Positions 37,738 to 47,488 of a stretch of 64,000 bases of DNA are shown here, in pieces. The position numbers and the translations under genes were made by a program. The DNA is taken from the NCBI GenBank assembly GCA_015055725.1, contig SVHO01000001.1, forward strand, positions 1-64,000, written 5' to 3'. The notes under the pieces are model-generated. The model was not told the origin of the DNA. It saw nothing but the letters and a program-made list of their open reading frames with translations, and did no database searches. Position 1 is the stretch's first letter, and each line of letters opens with the position of its first letter. This DNA comes from Clostridiales bacterium. GTDB lineage: Bacteria; Bacillota; Clostridia; Christensenellales; Borkfalkiaceae.

Positions 37738-38664
37738 ATGGTATTAACTATATGCCCGAACCCGAGCATTGACTGCACGATTGAACTTGACAGTTTAAAC
37801 GTAGGTATGCTTAATAAAATTGACAGCAAGGTGGAAACTTATTCGGGCAAAGCGTTAAACGTTGCTATAGGTATAGCAAGGCTTGGCGAACAAAGTTTTG
37901 CAACGGGGTTTATGTTTGAAAACCACGCTAAAATGTTTGAACACGTTTTAGATAGAGAAGGCGTTAAACATAATTTCGTGTGCAACAAGGGTAATGCAAG
38001 GGTAAACTATAAAATTATTGATAAACGCTCAATGCTTACCGAAATAAACGATAGGGGCGAAACGGTTATAGAAGAAAAGCAAGACGAATTAGTTGAACTC
38101 GTTAAAAACCTTTCACCCAATTATCAAATTGCAGTTATGAGCGGGAGTTTGCCAAAAGGCGTAAACCCTGATTATTATGCAAAAGTGCTTTCCGTTATCC
38201 CAAAAGACGTTAAAGTTATAGTCGACACCGAGAAAATGAATATGTTATCGGCAATCGGCAGTCGTGAAATTTTTATGGCAAAGCCAAATCTTCGTGAACT
38301 TGAAAACTTTACGGGGCAAACGATAGTCGACCTTAAAGATATGGTAAAGGCGTCTTATAAATACATAGATATGGGCGTTAAAAACGTTTTGGTATCTTTG
38401 GGGGCAGACGGTGCGATTTTAACAGACGGGACAGAAAGTTATTTTTGCAAAAGCGCGTCAGTTGCAGTTAATTCTACCGTTGGTGCAGGCGATTCAATGG
38501 TTGCGGCAACTTGCGTTGGGTTATTGCAAGGCGTTCCTATGCACGAACTTTTAAGAATGTCCGTTGCGGCGGGAACAGCGTCCGTCACGACGAGTGGAAC
38601 AAATCTATTTTATCGCGACAAATATAAAGAAATTTACACGAAAATTTATTCTCAAAAAATGTAG
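37738..38664 (+). CDS. PfkB-family sugar kinase (1-phosphofructokinase-like)
   Basis: TICPNPSIDCTIELDSL; NSTVGAGDSMVAA. Confidence 0.9.
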   Translation: MVLTICPNPSIDCTIELDSLNVGMLNKIDSKVETYSGKALNVAIGIARLGEQSFATGFMFENHAKMFEHVLDREGVKHNFVCNKGNARVNYKIIDKRSMLTEINDRGETVIEEKQDELVELVKNLSPNYQIAVMSGSLPKGVNPDYYAKVLSVIPKDVKVIVDTEKMNMLSAIGSREIFMAKPNLRELENFTGQTIVDLKDMVKASYKYIDMGVKNVLVSLGADGAILTDGTESYFCKSASVAVNSTVGAGDSMVAATCVGLLQGVPMHELLRMSVAAGTASVTTSGTNLFYRDKYKEIYTKIYSQKM

Positions 38665-38693
38665 AATAAAAACTAAAATTAAAAGAAAAAGCA

Positions 38694-38726
38694 TAAACAG
38701 TTTGCGGAAAACGCAAACTGTTTTTG
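38694..38726 (+). terminator. Rho-independent terminator
   Basis: AAACAGTTTGCG GAAAA CGCAAACTGTTTTT. Confidence 0.9.
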
Positions 38727-38728
38727 TT

Positions 38729-39583
38729 ATGAAAAAAAATCAAATTATAAGTCCATTTAAAATTTTATCTGAAAAAAGGCTTTCTACCGTTGCGGGGGCG
38801 TGGGTTTTTTACTTTTTGCTTTCAGTTATTCCACTCGTGTTTTTGGTGGTGACGGCTTTCGGCGTGTTCGGAGTAAAGATTACAACAGACTTAGTTTCAA
38901 GATTGCCCGAAGAATTTAGAACTGCGGGCGAAGCAATTGTTTTAACGGCGACCACGGCGTCAAACGGCGCAACCGTTTTGTTTATAGTGACGGCGGTTTA
39001 TTCTTGCATAAGACTTTTAAGCCAGATGTCTAAAGATGGAGATTGCATTTACGGGGTAAAGTCAAAAACCAAACGCGGAATAATGCGAAAGTTTTGGGCA
39101 ATTATCGCTCTTGCAACTCTTTTTGCGGTATTTGCCGGAGCGTCCGTTTTAGTTGCGTTTGGTAATAAACTTTTTAATTTTACTTTTGCCGTTCACGGCG
39201 TTAAAAAACTTTTAACCACCTTGGGCGTATTCTTTTTGGCAATACTTTTATGCTTTATCATAATTTTATTGCTTAACCGTTTTATAAGTCCCGTAAAATT
39301 AAAGATTAAGCAAGTTGCGTTTGGAAGTTTTATATCTTTAGTTATCATTGTTTTAGGGACTATGGGATTTGCTTTGTATATAAGGTTTTTTAATTCGTAT
39401 AACGCGTTCTACGGAAGTTTAGCAGGGATTATTGTGTTTTTGCTTTGGGCGTATATATTGATGGTTAGTCTTGTCACGGGGGTTATTATAAACCAACACC
39501 TATATGCGAAAGATGCCAAAAAACTTGACAAAAAGGTGCGTGAGAGTATAATAAAAAGAAAAGTTAACACCGCAAGGGGATAA
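38729..39583 (+). CDS. YihY/BrkB-family inner membrane protein
   Basis: Start 38729 (MKKNQIISPFKILSEKRLSTVAGAWVFYFLLSVIPL); YNAFYGSLAGIIVFLLWAYI. Confidence 0.88.
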   Translation: MKKNQIISPFKILSEKRLSTVAGAWVFYFLLSVIPLVFLVVTAFGVFGVKITTDLVSRLPEEFRTAGEAIVLTATTASNGATVLFIVTAVYSCIRLLSQMSKDGDCIYGVKSKTKRGIMRKFWAIIALATLFAVFAGASVLVAFGNKLFNFTFAVHGVKKLLTTLGVFFLAILLCFIIILLLNRFISPVKLKIKQVAFGSFISLVIIVLGTMGFALYIRFFNSYNAFYGSLAGIIVFLLWAYILMVSLVTGVIINQHLYAKDAKKLDKKVRESIIKRKVNTARG

Positions 39584-39585
39584 TT

Positions 39586-40293
39586 ATGCTTAAAATAAAC
39601 AATTTAACTAAATATTACGGCAAAACTTTTAAGGCGGTTGACGACCTTTCTCTGCACGTTAAGGCGGGTGAAATTTACGGATTTATCGGGCATAACGGCG
39701 CGGGAAAATCAACCACCATTAAGTCAATAGTTGGCGCAATTGATTTTGAGCAAGGGGATATTTTAATAAATTCTTTATCTGTAAAAGATAACCCCGTGGA
39801 ATGCAAAAAAGTTATGGCTTACATACCAGATAATCCCGACGTTTACGATTATTTAACGGGTATTCAATACATAAATTTCGTGTGCGATATTTTTAGGGTT
39901 GGCGAAGAGAGAAACCAAAGAATTAAAGAATACGCAACCCTTTTTCAAATAGAAAAAAATTTAGGTGATTTAATATCTTCATACTCACACGGTATGAAAC
40001 AAAAACTCGTTATAATTTCCGCCCTCGTTCACAATCCCAAATTACTTGTTTTAGACGAACCGTTCGTGGGGCTTGACCCAATTGCGTCGCATAGGCTAAA
40101 AGAACTTATGCGCAAATTGTGTGATGATGGTGGGGCAATTTTCTTTTCAACCCACGTTTTAGAAGTTGCCGAAAAACTTTGTGATAGGGTTGGAATTATC
40201 AAGGGTGGCAAACTCGTTAAAGAAGGAACAATGGAGCAAATTGCAGGCGACAAGTCGTTAGAAAGTCTTTTCTTGGAGATTGCCGATGAGTAA
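39586..40293 (+). CDS. ABC transporter ATP-binding protein
   Basis: GHNGAGKSTTIKSIVG, YSHGMKQKLVIISALVHNPKLLVLDEP. Confidence 0.95.
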   Translation: MLKINNLTKYYGKTFKAVDDLSLHVKAGEIYGFIGHNGAGKSTTIKSIVGAIDFEQGDILINSLSVKDNPVECKKVMAYIPDNPDVYDYLTGIQYINFVCDIFRVGEERNQRIKEYATLFQIEKNLGDLISSYSHGMKQKLVIISALVHNPKLLVLDEPFVGLDPIASHRLKELMRKLCDDGGAIFFSTHVLEVAEKLCDRVGIIKGGKLVKEGTMEQIAGDKSLESLFLEIADE

Positions 40294-41833
40294 TTTTTTT
40301 AGCCTTGTAAAAGTTCAATTTTTATCGTATTTTGGAATAAACAAAGTGTTGCATTCGGGCAAAAAGTCAAAAACTATCCGAACGTTTGGCGCTTTACTTT
40401 TCGCGTTGATTTTTACATCTGCCTTCGGTTTTATTGGCTACGTTTATTCTGAAATGTTTGCAACGTCTTTAAGTTTAACGGGCGAAATTTATAAACTCAT
40501 TCCGCTTATGGTGGGAATGAGTTCGCTTGTGGCGTTTGCATTTTCTTTTTACGCGTCAAGTAGTGCTATTTACGGGTTTAAAGACTATGAAATGATTTCG
40601 GCAATGCCCGTTAAAACGCACACCGTGGTGCTTTCAAAAGTTTTCTTTTCATACGTCGCAGACTTGCTTTTTACTCTTTTAATAATTATTCCGTCATTAT
40701 TCGTCTATAAAAATTATGGCGGTGTAATAGACGGCTATTTTATCATAAGCACGCTTATAATTTCTATTGTTTCGCCTTTTTTTCCATTTGCGCTTTCAAC
40801 CGTAATCGGTGCGCTCGTCACCTTTATTTCTTCAAGGTTTAAAAGAAAAAATCTTGCTCAAATAATTTTACTAGTCTTAATAATGGTTGGTTTTTTTGCG
40901 CTTAGCATGCTTGAAGACGCAGGGCTAATGAATAAGGCCATAGAAAAAATCTATTTTATTTTTCCGCTTTGCTTAAAAGCCTTTTCGTCTATTACTGATT
41001 TAGTGTGGTTTAGTTTAGCGTGTATATCTTCTGCAACCGTAGTAACTGTTTTAACTTGCTTAACGTATCGCAAAATGAACACTTTGCTTTCAGCAAGGAA
41101 AAAGAGCGCAAACTTTAAGTTAAAACAATTAAAAATAAACTCTCCAACACGCGTTTTACTCGTTAGAGAATTAAAGCGTTTAACAAGTGCCCCCACTTAC
41201 TTATTAAACACCGTTATGGGCGCATTTTTTACCATTGTTGCAGGGGTTAGTTTTATTTTTGTGCCATCTCTTTCGCTCTTGTCAGACCTTTTTATAAGGC
41301 TTGTTCCCGCAATTTTTGGTTTTATGTTTATGTTGGCGCCAACAACTTCGTGCTCACTTTCTATTGAGGGCGAAACTTTTTGGATAATTAAAACAATGCC
41401 TGTTTCAATAAAAAAACTCATAAACGTTAAACTTTCTGTAAACTTAATTTTAGGGGTAATTCCTGCGTTTATATCTTCAATTCTTTTTGCGGTGGCGTTT
41501 AACGGCGTTTCCATTTGGTGTTCTATTTTGGTTGTTTTGTGCGCACTTTCAATTTCACTTCTCGGTGGAAATTTAGGAATGATTTTTAATATTCTGCTAC
41601 CTATGATGAAATGGGATAATATAAATAAACCAGTAAAACAAGGTGGCGCATTACTTTTAACTATGCTTTGCGCATTTGTTTTTGCAGGGCTTTTCGGTGT
41701 GGGGGCAATATATCTAAAAATAGCAACTTTTTGGATATTGTTTATAGCTTTTTCTTTCACGATTGTTTTAAATGTTGTAGTTTACCTTTTACTTATGACA
41801 AAAGGCGAAAAATTAATCAATCAAAAAACTTAA
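40286..41833 (+). CDS. ABC transporter permease
   Basis: Multi-pass protein translationally coupled to the ATPase. Confidence 0.85.
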   Translation: MSNFFSLVKVQFLSYFGINKVLHSGKKSKTIRTFGALLFALIFTSAFGFIGYVYSEMFATSLSLTGEIYKLIPLMVGMSSLVAFAFSFYASSSAIYGFKDYEMISAMPVKTHTVVLSKVFFSYVADLLFTLLIIIPSLFVYKNYGGVIDGYFIISTLIISIVSPFFPFALSTVIGALVTFISSRFKRKNLAQIILLVLIMVGFFALSMLEDAGLMNKAIEKIYFIFPLCLKAFSSITDLVWFSLACISSATVVTVLTCLTYRKMNTLLSARKKSANFKLKQLKINSPTRVLLVRELKRLTSAPTYLLNTVMGAFFTIVAGVSFIFVPSLSLLSDLFIRLVPAIFGFMFMLAPTTSCSLSIEGETFWIIKTMPVSIKKLINVKLSVNLILGVIPAFISSILFAVAFNGVSIWCSILVVLCALSISLLGGNLGMIFNILLPMMKWDNINKPVKQGGALLLTMLCAFVFAGLFGVGAIYLKIATFWILFIAFSFTIVLNVVVYLLLMTKGEKLINQKT

Positions 41834-41861
41834 AAAAAATAGTTGTATTTTATTAAAATAC

Positions 41862-41890
41862 TTGACACTTAAAAAACGCGGGTGTATAAT
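41862..41890 (+). promoter_or_regulatory. Consensus sigma-A promoter of aromatic operon
   Basis: TTGACA-17-TATAAT. Confidence 0.9.
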
Positions 41891-41915
41891 AAAAACAATT
41901 TTGGAGCAAAAATTT

Positions 41916-41975
41916 ATGAAATTCGTTAATTACTTTTATTTTTACTTTAATAACAGGTTTTCAATATCTCGTTAG
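41916..41975 (+). CDS. Phe/Tyr-rich leader peptide (19 aa)
   Basis: MKFVNYFYFYFNNRFSISR*; RBS ttggag; upstream of attenuator terminator and DAHP synthase. Confidence 0.88.
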   Translation: MKFVNYFYFYFNNRFSISR

Positions 41976-42052
41976 TAATTACTATACGGATTGTTTTTGC
42001 TTGATAAAAACGAAACCAAGGCTTTGTAGTGATTACAAAGCCTTTCTTTTTT
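41975..42052 (+). promoter_or_regulatory. Transcription attenuator: antiterminator 41975-41984/42027-42036 versus terminator 42018-42052
   Basis: Terminator AAGGCTTTGTA GTGAT TACAAAGCCTT + T-tract; GTAATTACTA pairs with TAGTGATTAC (one G-U). Confidence 0.85.
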
Positions 42053-42171
42053 AAGGCTTATAAACTTCGTTAGGCGTCGTTAACTGACTGTACCGTGGAC
42101 TTCGATGACCAGACGGTCTATCTCACCCCACGGTTTGTCGAGCCTAGCCTAACTCGTTTCTAAACCTTAAA
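42050..42171 (+). repeat. Dispersed structured repeat, copy E6
   Basis: TTTAAGGCTTATAAAC...GTTTCTAAACCTTAAA; GTTAGGC/GCCTAAC; CCGTGG/CCACGG; GACC/GGTC. Confidence 0.85.
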
Positions 42172-42241
42172 ACAAAGGGTAAAGTTTAATTTCACCCTTT
42201 TGCTTGGTCGAGCCTTGGATTGCTCGTTTCTAAACCTTAAA
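42172..42241 (+). repeat. Dispersed structured repeat, 5'-truncated copy E6b
   Basis: AAAGGGTaaagtttaatttcACCCTTT hairpin then TCGAGCCTTGGATTGCTCGTTTCTAAACCTTAA. Confidence 0.7.
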
Positions 42242-42287
42242 AAAATAAAACAAAATTTTTATATAAACGCTTTATCGGAGATGCGAA

Positions 42288-43313
42288 ATGATTATCGTAG
42301 TAAAGAATAATTATGAAGACAGTCAATTTAACAATTTAGTAGATTGGATTAAAGAACTTGGGCTTGATATTCACGTTAGCCGTGGTTCTCATTCTACCGT
42401 TTTGGGTTTGGTGGGGGATACTAGCAAAGTTGATATCGACCTTATTTCTTCGCTTGATATGGTTGAACAAGTTCAGCGCGTTCAAGAGCCTTATAAAAAC
42501 GCCAACAGGAAATTCCACCCCGAAGACACCGTTATAGAAGTTGGTGGTCATAAAATCGGCGGTGATAATTTTAACGTTATTGCAGGGCCGTGCTCGGTTG
42601 AATCAGAAGAGCAAATAATTGCCGTTGCAAAAGCAGTTAAGGCGTCGGGCGCAACTTTACTTAGAGGGGGAGCGTTCAAACCGAGAACTTCGCCTTATGC
42701 TTTCCAAGGGCTTAAAGACACGGGTATAGGATTATTATTAAAGGCAAAAGAAGAAACGGGCTTGCCAATCGTCACCGAACTTTTAAGCGTTAACCATCTT
42801 GATTTGTTTAAGGACGTTGATATAATTCAAATTGGCGCACGCAATATGCAAAATTTTGAACTATTAAAAGAAGTTGGCAAAACGGGTAAACCTATTTTAT
42901 TAAAGCGTGGACTTGCAAACACCTTACAAGAACTTCTTATGAGTGCCGAATACATTATGGCAGAAGGCGATTGCCAAGTTATACTTTGTGAAAGGGGAAT
43001 AAGAACGTTTGAAACGATGACGAGAAACACGCTTGACTTGTCCGCCGTTCCCGTTCTAAAAGAGAAAACGCACTTGCCCGTTATAATTGACCCAAGTCAC
43101 GCAACGGGTATTGCAAGGCTTGTTGAACCTATGTCGCTTGCATCTATCGGCGCTGGTGCTGACGGGCTTATCATTGAAGTTCATAACGACCCCAAACGCG
43201 CGCTTTGTGACGGCGCTCAGTCGCTTAACCCCGAACAATTTGATAACCTTATGGGTAAAATTAACAATATGCTACCTATCGTGGGCAAGCATTACGACGG
43301 AAAAAACAATTAA
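42288..43313 (+). CDS. aroF: 3-deoxy-7-phosphoheptulonate synthase
   Basis: AGPCSVES, RGGAFKPRTSPYAFQGL, IDPSHATG. Confidence 0.96.
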   Translation: MIIVVKNNYEDSQFNNLVDWIKELGLDIHVSRGSHSTVLGLVGDTSKVDIDLISSLDMVEQVQRVQEPYKNANRKFHPEDTVIEVGGHKIGGDNFNVIAGPCSVESEEQIIAVAKAVKASGATLLRGGAFKPRTSPYAFQGLKDTGIGLLLKAKEETGLPIVTELLSVNHLDLFKDVDIIQIGARNMQNFELLKEVGKTGKPILLKRGLANTLQELLMSAEYIMAEGDCQVILCERGIRTFETMTRNTLDLSAVPVLKEKTHLPVIIDPSHATGIARLVEPMSLASIGAGADGLIIEVHNDPKRALCDGAQSLNPEQFDNLMGKINNMLPIVGKHYDGKNN

Positions 43314-43328
43314 AGAAGAGAATTAAAA

Positions 43329-44192
43329 ATGAAAATCGGTATAATCGGTTTAGGTTTGATAGGTGGTTCACTCGGTAGAACTATCGTAAAGAGAACAGAC
43401 GACCAAGTTTACGCGATTGATATAAATAAAAAGGCTATGCTTGACGGCAAATTGCTTTGTGCGTATCATCACGAGTTAAATAAAGATAACGTTTGTGAAA
43501 TGGACGTTTTGGTTTTTTCTTTATATCCCAACGCTTTAGAAGGTGCGTTGGAAGAATATTGCCCATTGCTTAAAGACGGGTGTTTGGTTATGGACTGTTG
43601 CGGAAATAAACGCAGGGTCGTTAAACAAATGAAAGAATTATCCAAAAAATATCCAAGGCTCGATTTTATAAGCGCGCATCCGATGGCAGGGCGTGAATTT
43701 TCGGGCGTAAATCATTCAACGGCAACACTTTTCGACAGGGCGTCTATGATTTTAGTACCCGTTAAAGCAGATTTAAAAAAGATTGCGTTCTTAAAGGCTT
43801 ATTCACTCTCTATTGGGTTTGGGCAAGTGGTTATAACTACGGCTGAAAAACATGATGAAATTATTGCTTTTACTTCTCAACTTGCGCACTTGGTTTCAAG
43901 TTCTTATATTAAAAGTCAAACGGCGTTGCAGTTTATGGGGTTTTCGGCAGGCAGTTTCAGAGATATGACTAGAGTTGCAAGGCTATCCCCTGAGATGTGG
44001 GCACAACTTACCGTTGATAACGCCGATTTTCTAGTTAATGAAATTGATAGCATTATAAATAGTTTAGTTGAATACAAAAACGCGTTAAAGAACGCGGATA
44101 TAAATCAGATGAAAAGTCTTCTTGCCGATGGCAACGAACGCAAACTTTTATCTGAAAAGATGAGAAGGGGAAAACTTGGCGATGACAAATAA
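43329..44192 (+). CDS. tyrA: Prephenate dehydrogenase
   Basis: IGIIGLGLIGGSLGR; SAHPMAGREFSGV; FTSQLAHLVSS. Confidence 0.94.
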   Translation: MKIGIIGLGLIGGSLGRTIVKRTDDQVYAIDINKKAMLDGKLLCAYHHELNKDNVCEMDVLVFSLYPNALEGALEEYCPLLKDGCLVMDCCGNKRRVVKQMKELSKKYPRLDFISAHPMAGREFSGVNHSTATLFDRASMILVPVKADLKKIAFLKAYSLSIGFGQVVITTAEKHDEIIAFTSQLAHLVSSSYIKSQTALQFMGFSAGSFRDMTRVARLSPEMWAQLTVDNADFLVNEIDSIINSLVEYKNALKNADINQMKSLLADGNERKLLSEKMRRGKLGDDK

Positions 44193-45225
44193 CGTTAAAA
44201 CTATTAAGGTTAAAGCGTCGGGCGAATATGAAGTTATTATAGGAAGTGGAATTATTATTAAGGCAGGGCAACTCATAAAAGAAGTTTTGCCCGCTTGCAA
44301 AATTGCGCTTATCACCGACGACACGGTTGACGCGCTTTATTCAGCCACCGTTGAAAAATCTTTGTCCGAAAACGGTTTTTCGGTTGTAAAATACGTGTTC
44401 CCGCACGGTGAACAAAGCAAAAACGTTAACACTTACGCTTCAATTTTAAACTTTCTTGCAAAAAACCAACTCACCAGAACGGACGCAATAGTTGCGCTTG
44501 GTGGCGGTGTGGTTGGAGATATGGCGGGGTTTGCATCGGCAACCTATCTTCGCGGAATAAAATACGTGCAAATACCCACCACGTTATTAGCGCAAATAGA
44601 TTCTTCGGTTGGTGGCAAAACGGCGATAGACCTTGAAGAAGGCAAAAATTTAGTCGGTGCGTTTTGCCAACCCGCTCTAGTAATTTGCGATACTGATGCG
44701 CTTAAAACACTCTACAAAGATATTTTTTACGACGGAATGGGGGAAAGCGCAAAATACGCCCTTTTAGACCAAAATATTTTTGATTTGTTATCGGGAGAAT
44801 ATTGCTTAAACGACTTAGTTTACCTTTGCGTTGATTATAAGCGCAAGGTTGTTGAAAAAGACGAATTTGAAAGTGGCGAAAGAAGGCTTTTAAATCTTGG
44901 GCATACCCCTGCTCACGGCATTGAAAGGCTTTCAAATTACACTATTCCGCACGGAAAAGCAGTTGCGATGGGTCTTGATATAATAGTTAAAAGTTCTTTA
45001 AAACACGGTTTTATTAAAAAAGAAGAGTACGATAAAATTTATCTAGTGATTAGAAAGTGCGTGCCGGAAAATATTTGCCCTTATACTATCGAACAAATTT
45101 GCGAAGCGTCTAAAACGGATAAAAAGCGTAGTGGAAACAGCATAACGCTTATCACCGTGCACGGCGTGGGAAAATGTTTGCCAACTAAGATAAGCGTTTC
45201 TGATATGGCGGAGTATTTAAGATGA
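44182..45225 (+). CDS. aroB: 3-dehydroquinate synthase
   Basis: ALGGGVVGDMAGFASATYLRGI, PTTLLAQIDSSVGGKTAID. Confidence 0.97.
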   Translation: MTNNVKTIKVKASGEYEVIIGSGIIIKAGQLIKEVLPACKIALITDDTVDALYSATVEKSLSENGFSVVKYVFPHGEQSKNVNTYASILNFLAKNQLTRTDAIVALGGGVVGDMAGFASATYLRGIKYVQIPTTLLAQIDSSVGGKTAIDLEEGKNLVGAFCQPALVICDTDALKTLYKDIFYDGMGESAKYALLDQNIFDLLSGEYCLNDLVYLCVDYKRKVVEKDEFESGERRLLNLGHTPAHGIERLSNYTIPHGKAVAMGLDIIVKSSLKHGFIKKEEYDKIYLVIRKCVPENICPYTIEQICEASKTDKKRSGNSITLITVHGVGKCLPTKISVSDMAEYLR

Positions 45226-46415
45226 AAATAAAATTAGATAACGCGTATTTATCGGGGGAAATAAAGGCAATACCTTCTAAATCTTACGCGCATAGAATTG
45301 CCATTTGCAATTTTTTAGCAGGAAAAAATCCTACGGCAGAATGCGGAGATTTTTCTTCTAACGATATTGCCGTCACAGAAAAATGCTTAAAAGATTTAAT
45401 GGACGGAAAAAAAGACCTTGATTGTGGTGAATCGGGGTCAACGCTTAGGTTTATGATTCCGCTTTGCGCCTCGCTCGGTGGCAATTATTCACTTTTTGGG
45501 CACGGCAAACTTATGCAAAGGCCAAACGACCAATTATTTTCGGTTATAAGTGAAAATGGCGTTAACGTTGAACAAACTGATAAAATTTATTTAAGTGGAA
45601 AACTTTCAGCAGGGAAATACGCTATTCGCGGAGACGTTAGTTCGCAATACGTTTCAGGGCTTTTAATGGCGTTGCCAACACTTAATGGAGATAGCGAAAT
45701 AGTTTTAACCACGCCCTTGGTTTCTGCGCCATACGTAGAAATCACGCTTGAAGTGTTAAGGTCTTTCGGCGTGATAATTGAAAAGACTAAAGACGGATAT
45801 TTTATTGAAGGTAATCAAAAATATAGTGGACGAGTTATGCCTGAAGGCGACTGGTCAAACCAAGCCTTTTTCTTGTGCGCAGGCGCAATAAACGGCAACG
45901 TGACGGTGACGGGATTAAATGAAAATAGCGTCCAAGGGGATAAATATATTTTAGATATTTTGTCGCTCGCAGGGGCAAACGTTGAAGTGACGAAAGGCGC
46001 GGTAAAGGTTAAAAAGAGTTCGCTTAAACCGTTTACGTTCGACGCTCAAGACTGCCCAGACTTAGTGCCTATATCGGCGGTGCTTGCGTGTTATGCGGAC
46101 GGGAAATCGGTTATTAAAAATATTCAAAGATTAAAGATAAAAGAAAGTGATAGAGTTGAAAGCACAATCGCTATGCTTTCCGCATTTGGCGTTAAAGCAA
46201 CTTGTGACGGGGAAAATTTAACCGTTTACGGTGGAAATATTAAAGGGGGCGAAGTTGATTCGTTTAACGACCATCGAATAGTGATGTCTACGGCGGTGCT
46301 TGCACTAGGGGCAAACGGCAGTTCATTTATAAACGGGGCGCAAGCAGTCAACAAATCTTACCCAACTTTTTTTATAGATTATAACGGAATAGGGGGCAAG
46401 GCAAGTGAAGTTTAA
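45222..46415 (+). CDS. aroA: 3-phosphoshikimate 1-carboxyvinyltransferase
   Basis: PSKSYAHR, DCGESGSTLRFMIPL, KESDRVEST, DHRIVMS. Confidence 0.96.
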   Translation: MKIKLDNAYLSGEIKAIPSKSYAHRIAICNFLAGKNPTAECGDFSSNDIAVTEKCLKDLMDGKKDLDCGESGSTLRFMIPLCASLGGNYSLFGHGKLMQRPNDQLFSVISENGVNVEQTDKIYLSGKLSAGKYAIRGDVSSQYVSGLLMALPTLNGDSEIVLTTPLVSAPYVEITLEVLRSFGVIIEKTKDGYFIEGNQKYSGRVMPEGDWSNQAFFLCAGAINGNVTVTGLNENSVQGDKYILDILSLAGANVEVTKGAVKVKKSSLKPFTFDAQDCPDLVPISAVLACYADGKSVIKNIQRLKIKESDRVESTIAMLSAFGVKATCDGENLTVYGGNIKGGEVDSFNDHRIVMSTAVLALGANGSSFINGAQAVNKSYPTFFIDYNGIGGKASEV

Positions 46416-47475
46416 CGATAAGCAACAATCTATATTTAATGGAAAAAAGTTGTGCGTTGAAATATTCGGTGCGTCACACGCACCCGAAATAGGCGTTTTA
46501 TTTACGGGGCTTGACGGCTTTAAACCTGATATGGACGAACTTCAACGCTTTATGGATAGACGTAGGGCAAAAAAGACGGCTTATTCAACCAAGCGCTTAG
46601 AAGGGGATAAGGTTATAATTGAAAAAGGCGTTAAAGACGGGATTATCGACGGACAGTTTAAGGCGGTTATAAAAAACACGGCACAGCGCAGTTCTGATTA
46701 CGATAACACGGTTAAAACTCCGCGTCCAGCCCACGCAGATTTCGTTGCGTGGAGTAAATATGGCGACGGGTTTGATTATCGCGGGGGTGGAAAATTTTCA
46801 GGCAGGCTAACCGCACCTATGTGCATAGTCGGCGGTATTTGCAAACAAGCCCTTAAAGAAAAGGGTATAACCGTTGACGCTTATATAACGCAAATAGGAA
46901 AGGTTAAGGGCGCAAGTTATAAAGACGGTGTTGAAAGAGAAATTTTTAACCAAGAATTTCCGCTTTTAGATGATAGCGTTAAAGACGAGATGATGGCTGA
47001 AATTGAAAGTGCAAGGCTTAATCAAGATTCGGTTGGTGGAATAATCGAGTGCGTGATTAGGGGCGTTCCCGTGGGTGCAGGCGAATATATGTTTGACAGT
47101 TTAGAGAGCGTTATATCTCACCTTGCGTTTGCAGTTCCCGCAGTTAAGGGCATTGAGTTTGGCTTTGGGTTTGATTTAGCAAGTATGCGCGGAAGCGTTG
47201 CTAACGACGCCTTTTATTACGACGGTGATAAGGTTAAAACGAAAACCAACCATAACGGTGGAATAAACGGCGGAATGGCAAACGGCATGCCAATAACTTT
47301 TAGAGTAGTTATTAAACCCACGCCGAGTATAGGGATTGAGCAAGACACGGTTGATATGGTTGCGAAAAAGAACGTTAAACTTAAAATTGAAGGTAGGCAC
47401 GACGCGTGCATCACGCCAAGGGCCGTTCCCGTTATAGAAGCAATCGCTTCAATGGCGATTTACGATAGTTTATAA
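46405..47475 (+). CDS. aroC: Chorismate synthase
   Basis: FGASHAPEIG, RPAHADF, FDYRGGGKFSGRLTA, GRHDACITPRAVPV. Confidence 0.96.
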   Translation: MKFNDKQQSIFNGKKLCVEIFGASHAPEIGVLFTGLDGFKPDMDELQRFMDRRRAKKTAYSTKRLEGDKVIIEKGVKDGIIDGQFKAVIKNTAQRSSDYDNTVKTPRPAHADFVAWSKYGDGFDYRGGGKFSGRLTAPMCIVGGICKQALKEKGITVDAYITQIGKVKGASYKDGVEREIFNQEFPLLDDSVKDEMMAEIESARLNQDSVGGIIECVIRGVPVGAGEYMFDSLESVISHLAFAVPAVKGIEFGFGFDLASMRGSVANDAFYYDGDKVKTKTNHNGGINGGMANGMPITFRVVIKPTPSIGIEQDTVDMVAKKNVKLKIEGRHDACITPRAVPVIEAIASMAIYDSL

Positions 47476-47488
47476 GGAGAGCAGAAAA

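Noticed and set aside
41941-41984. TAGTAATTACTA palindrome at 41973-41984 as a repressor operator
   Set aside because: Better explained as part of the stop codon/antiterminator strand of the attenuator.
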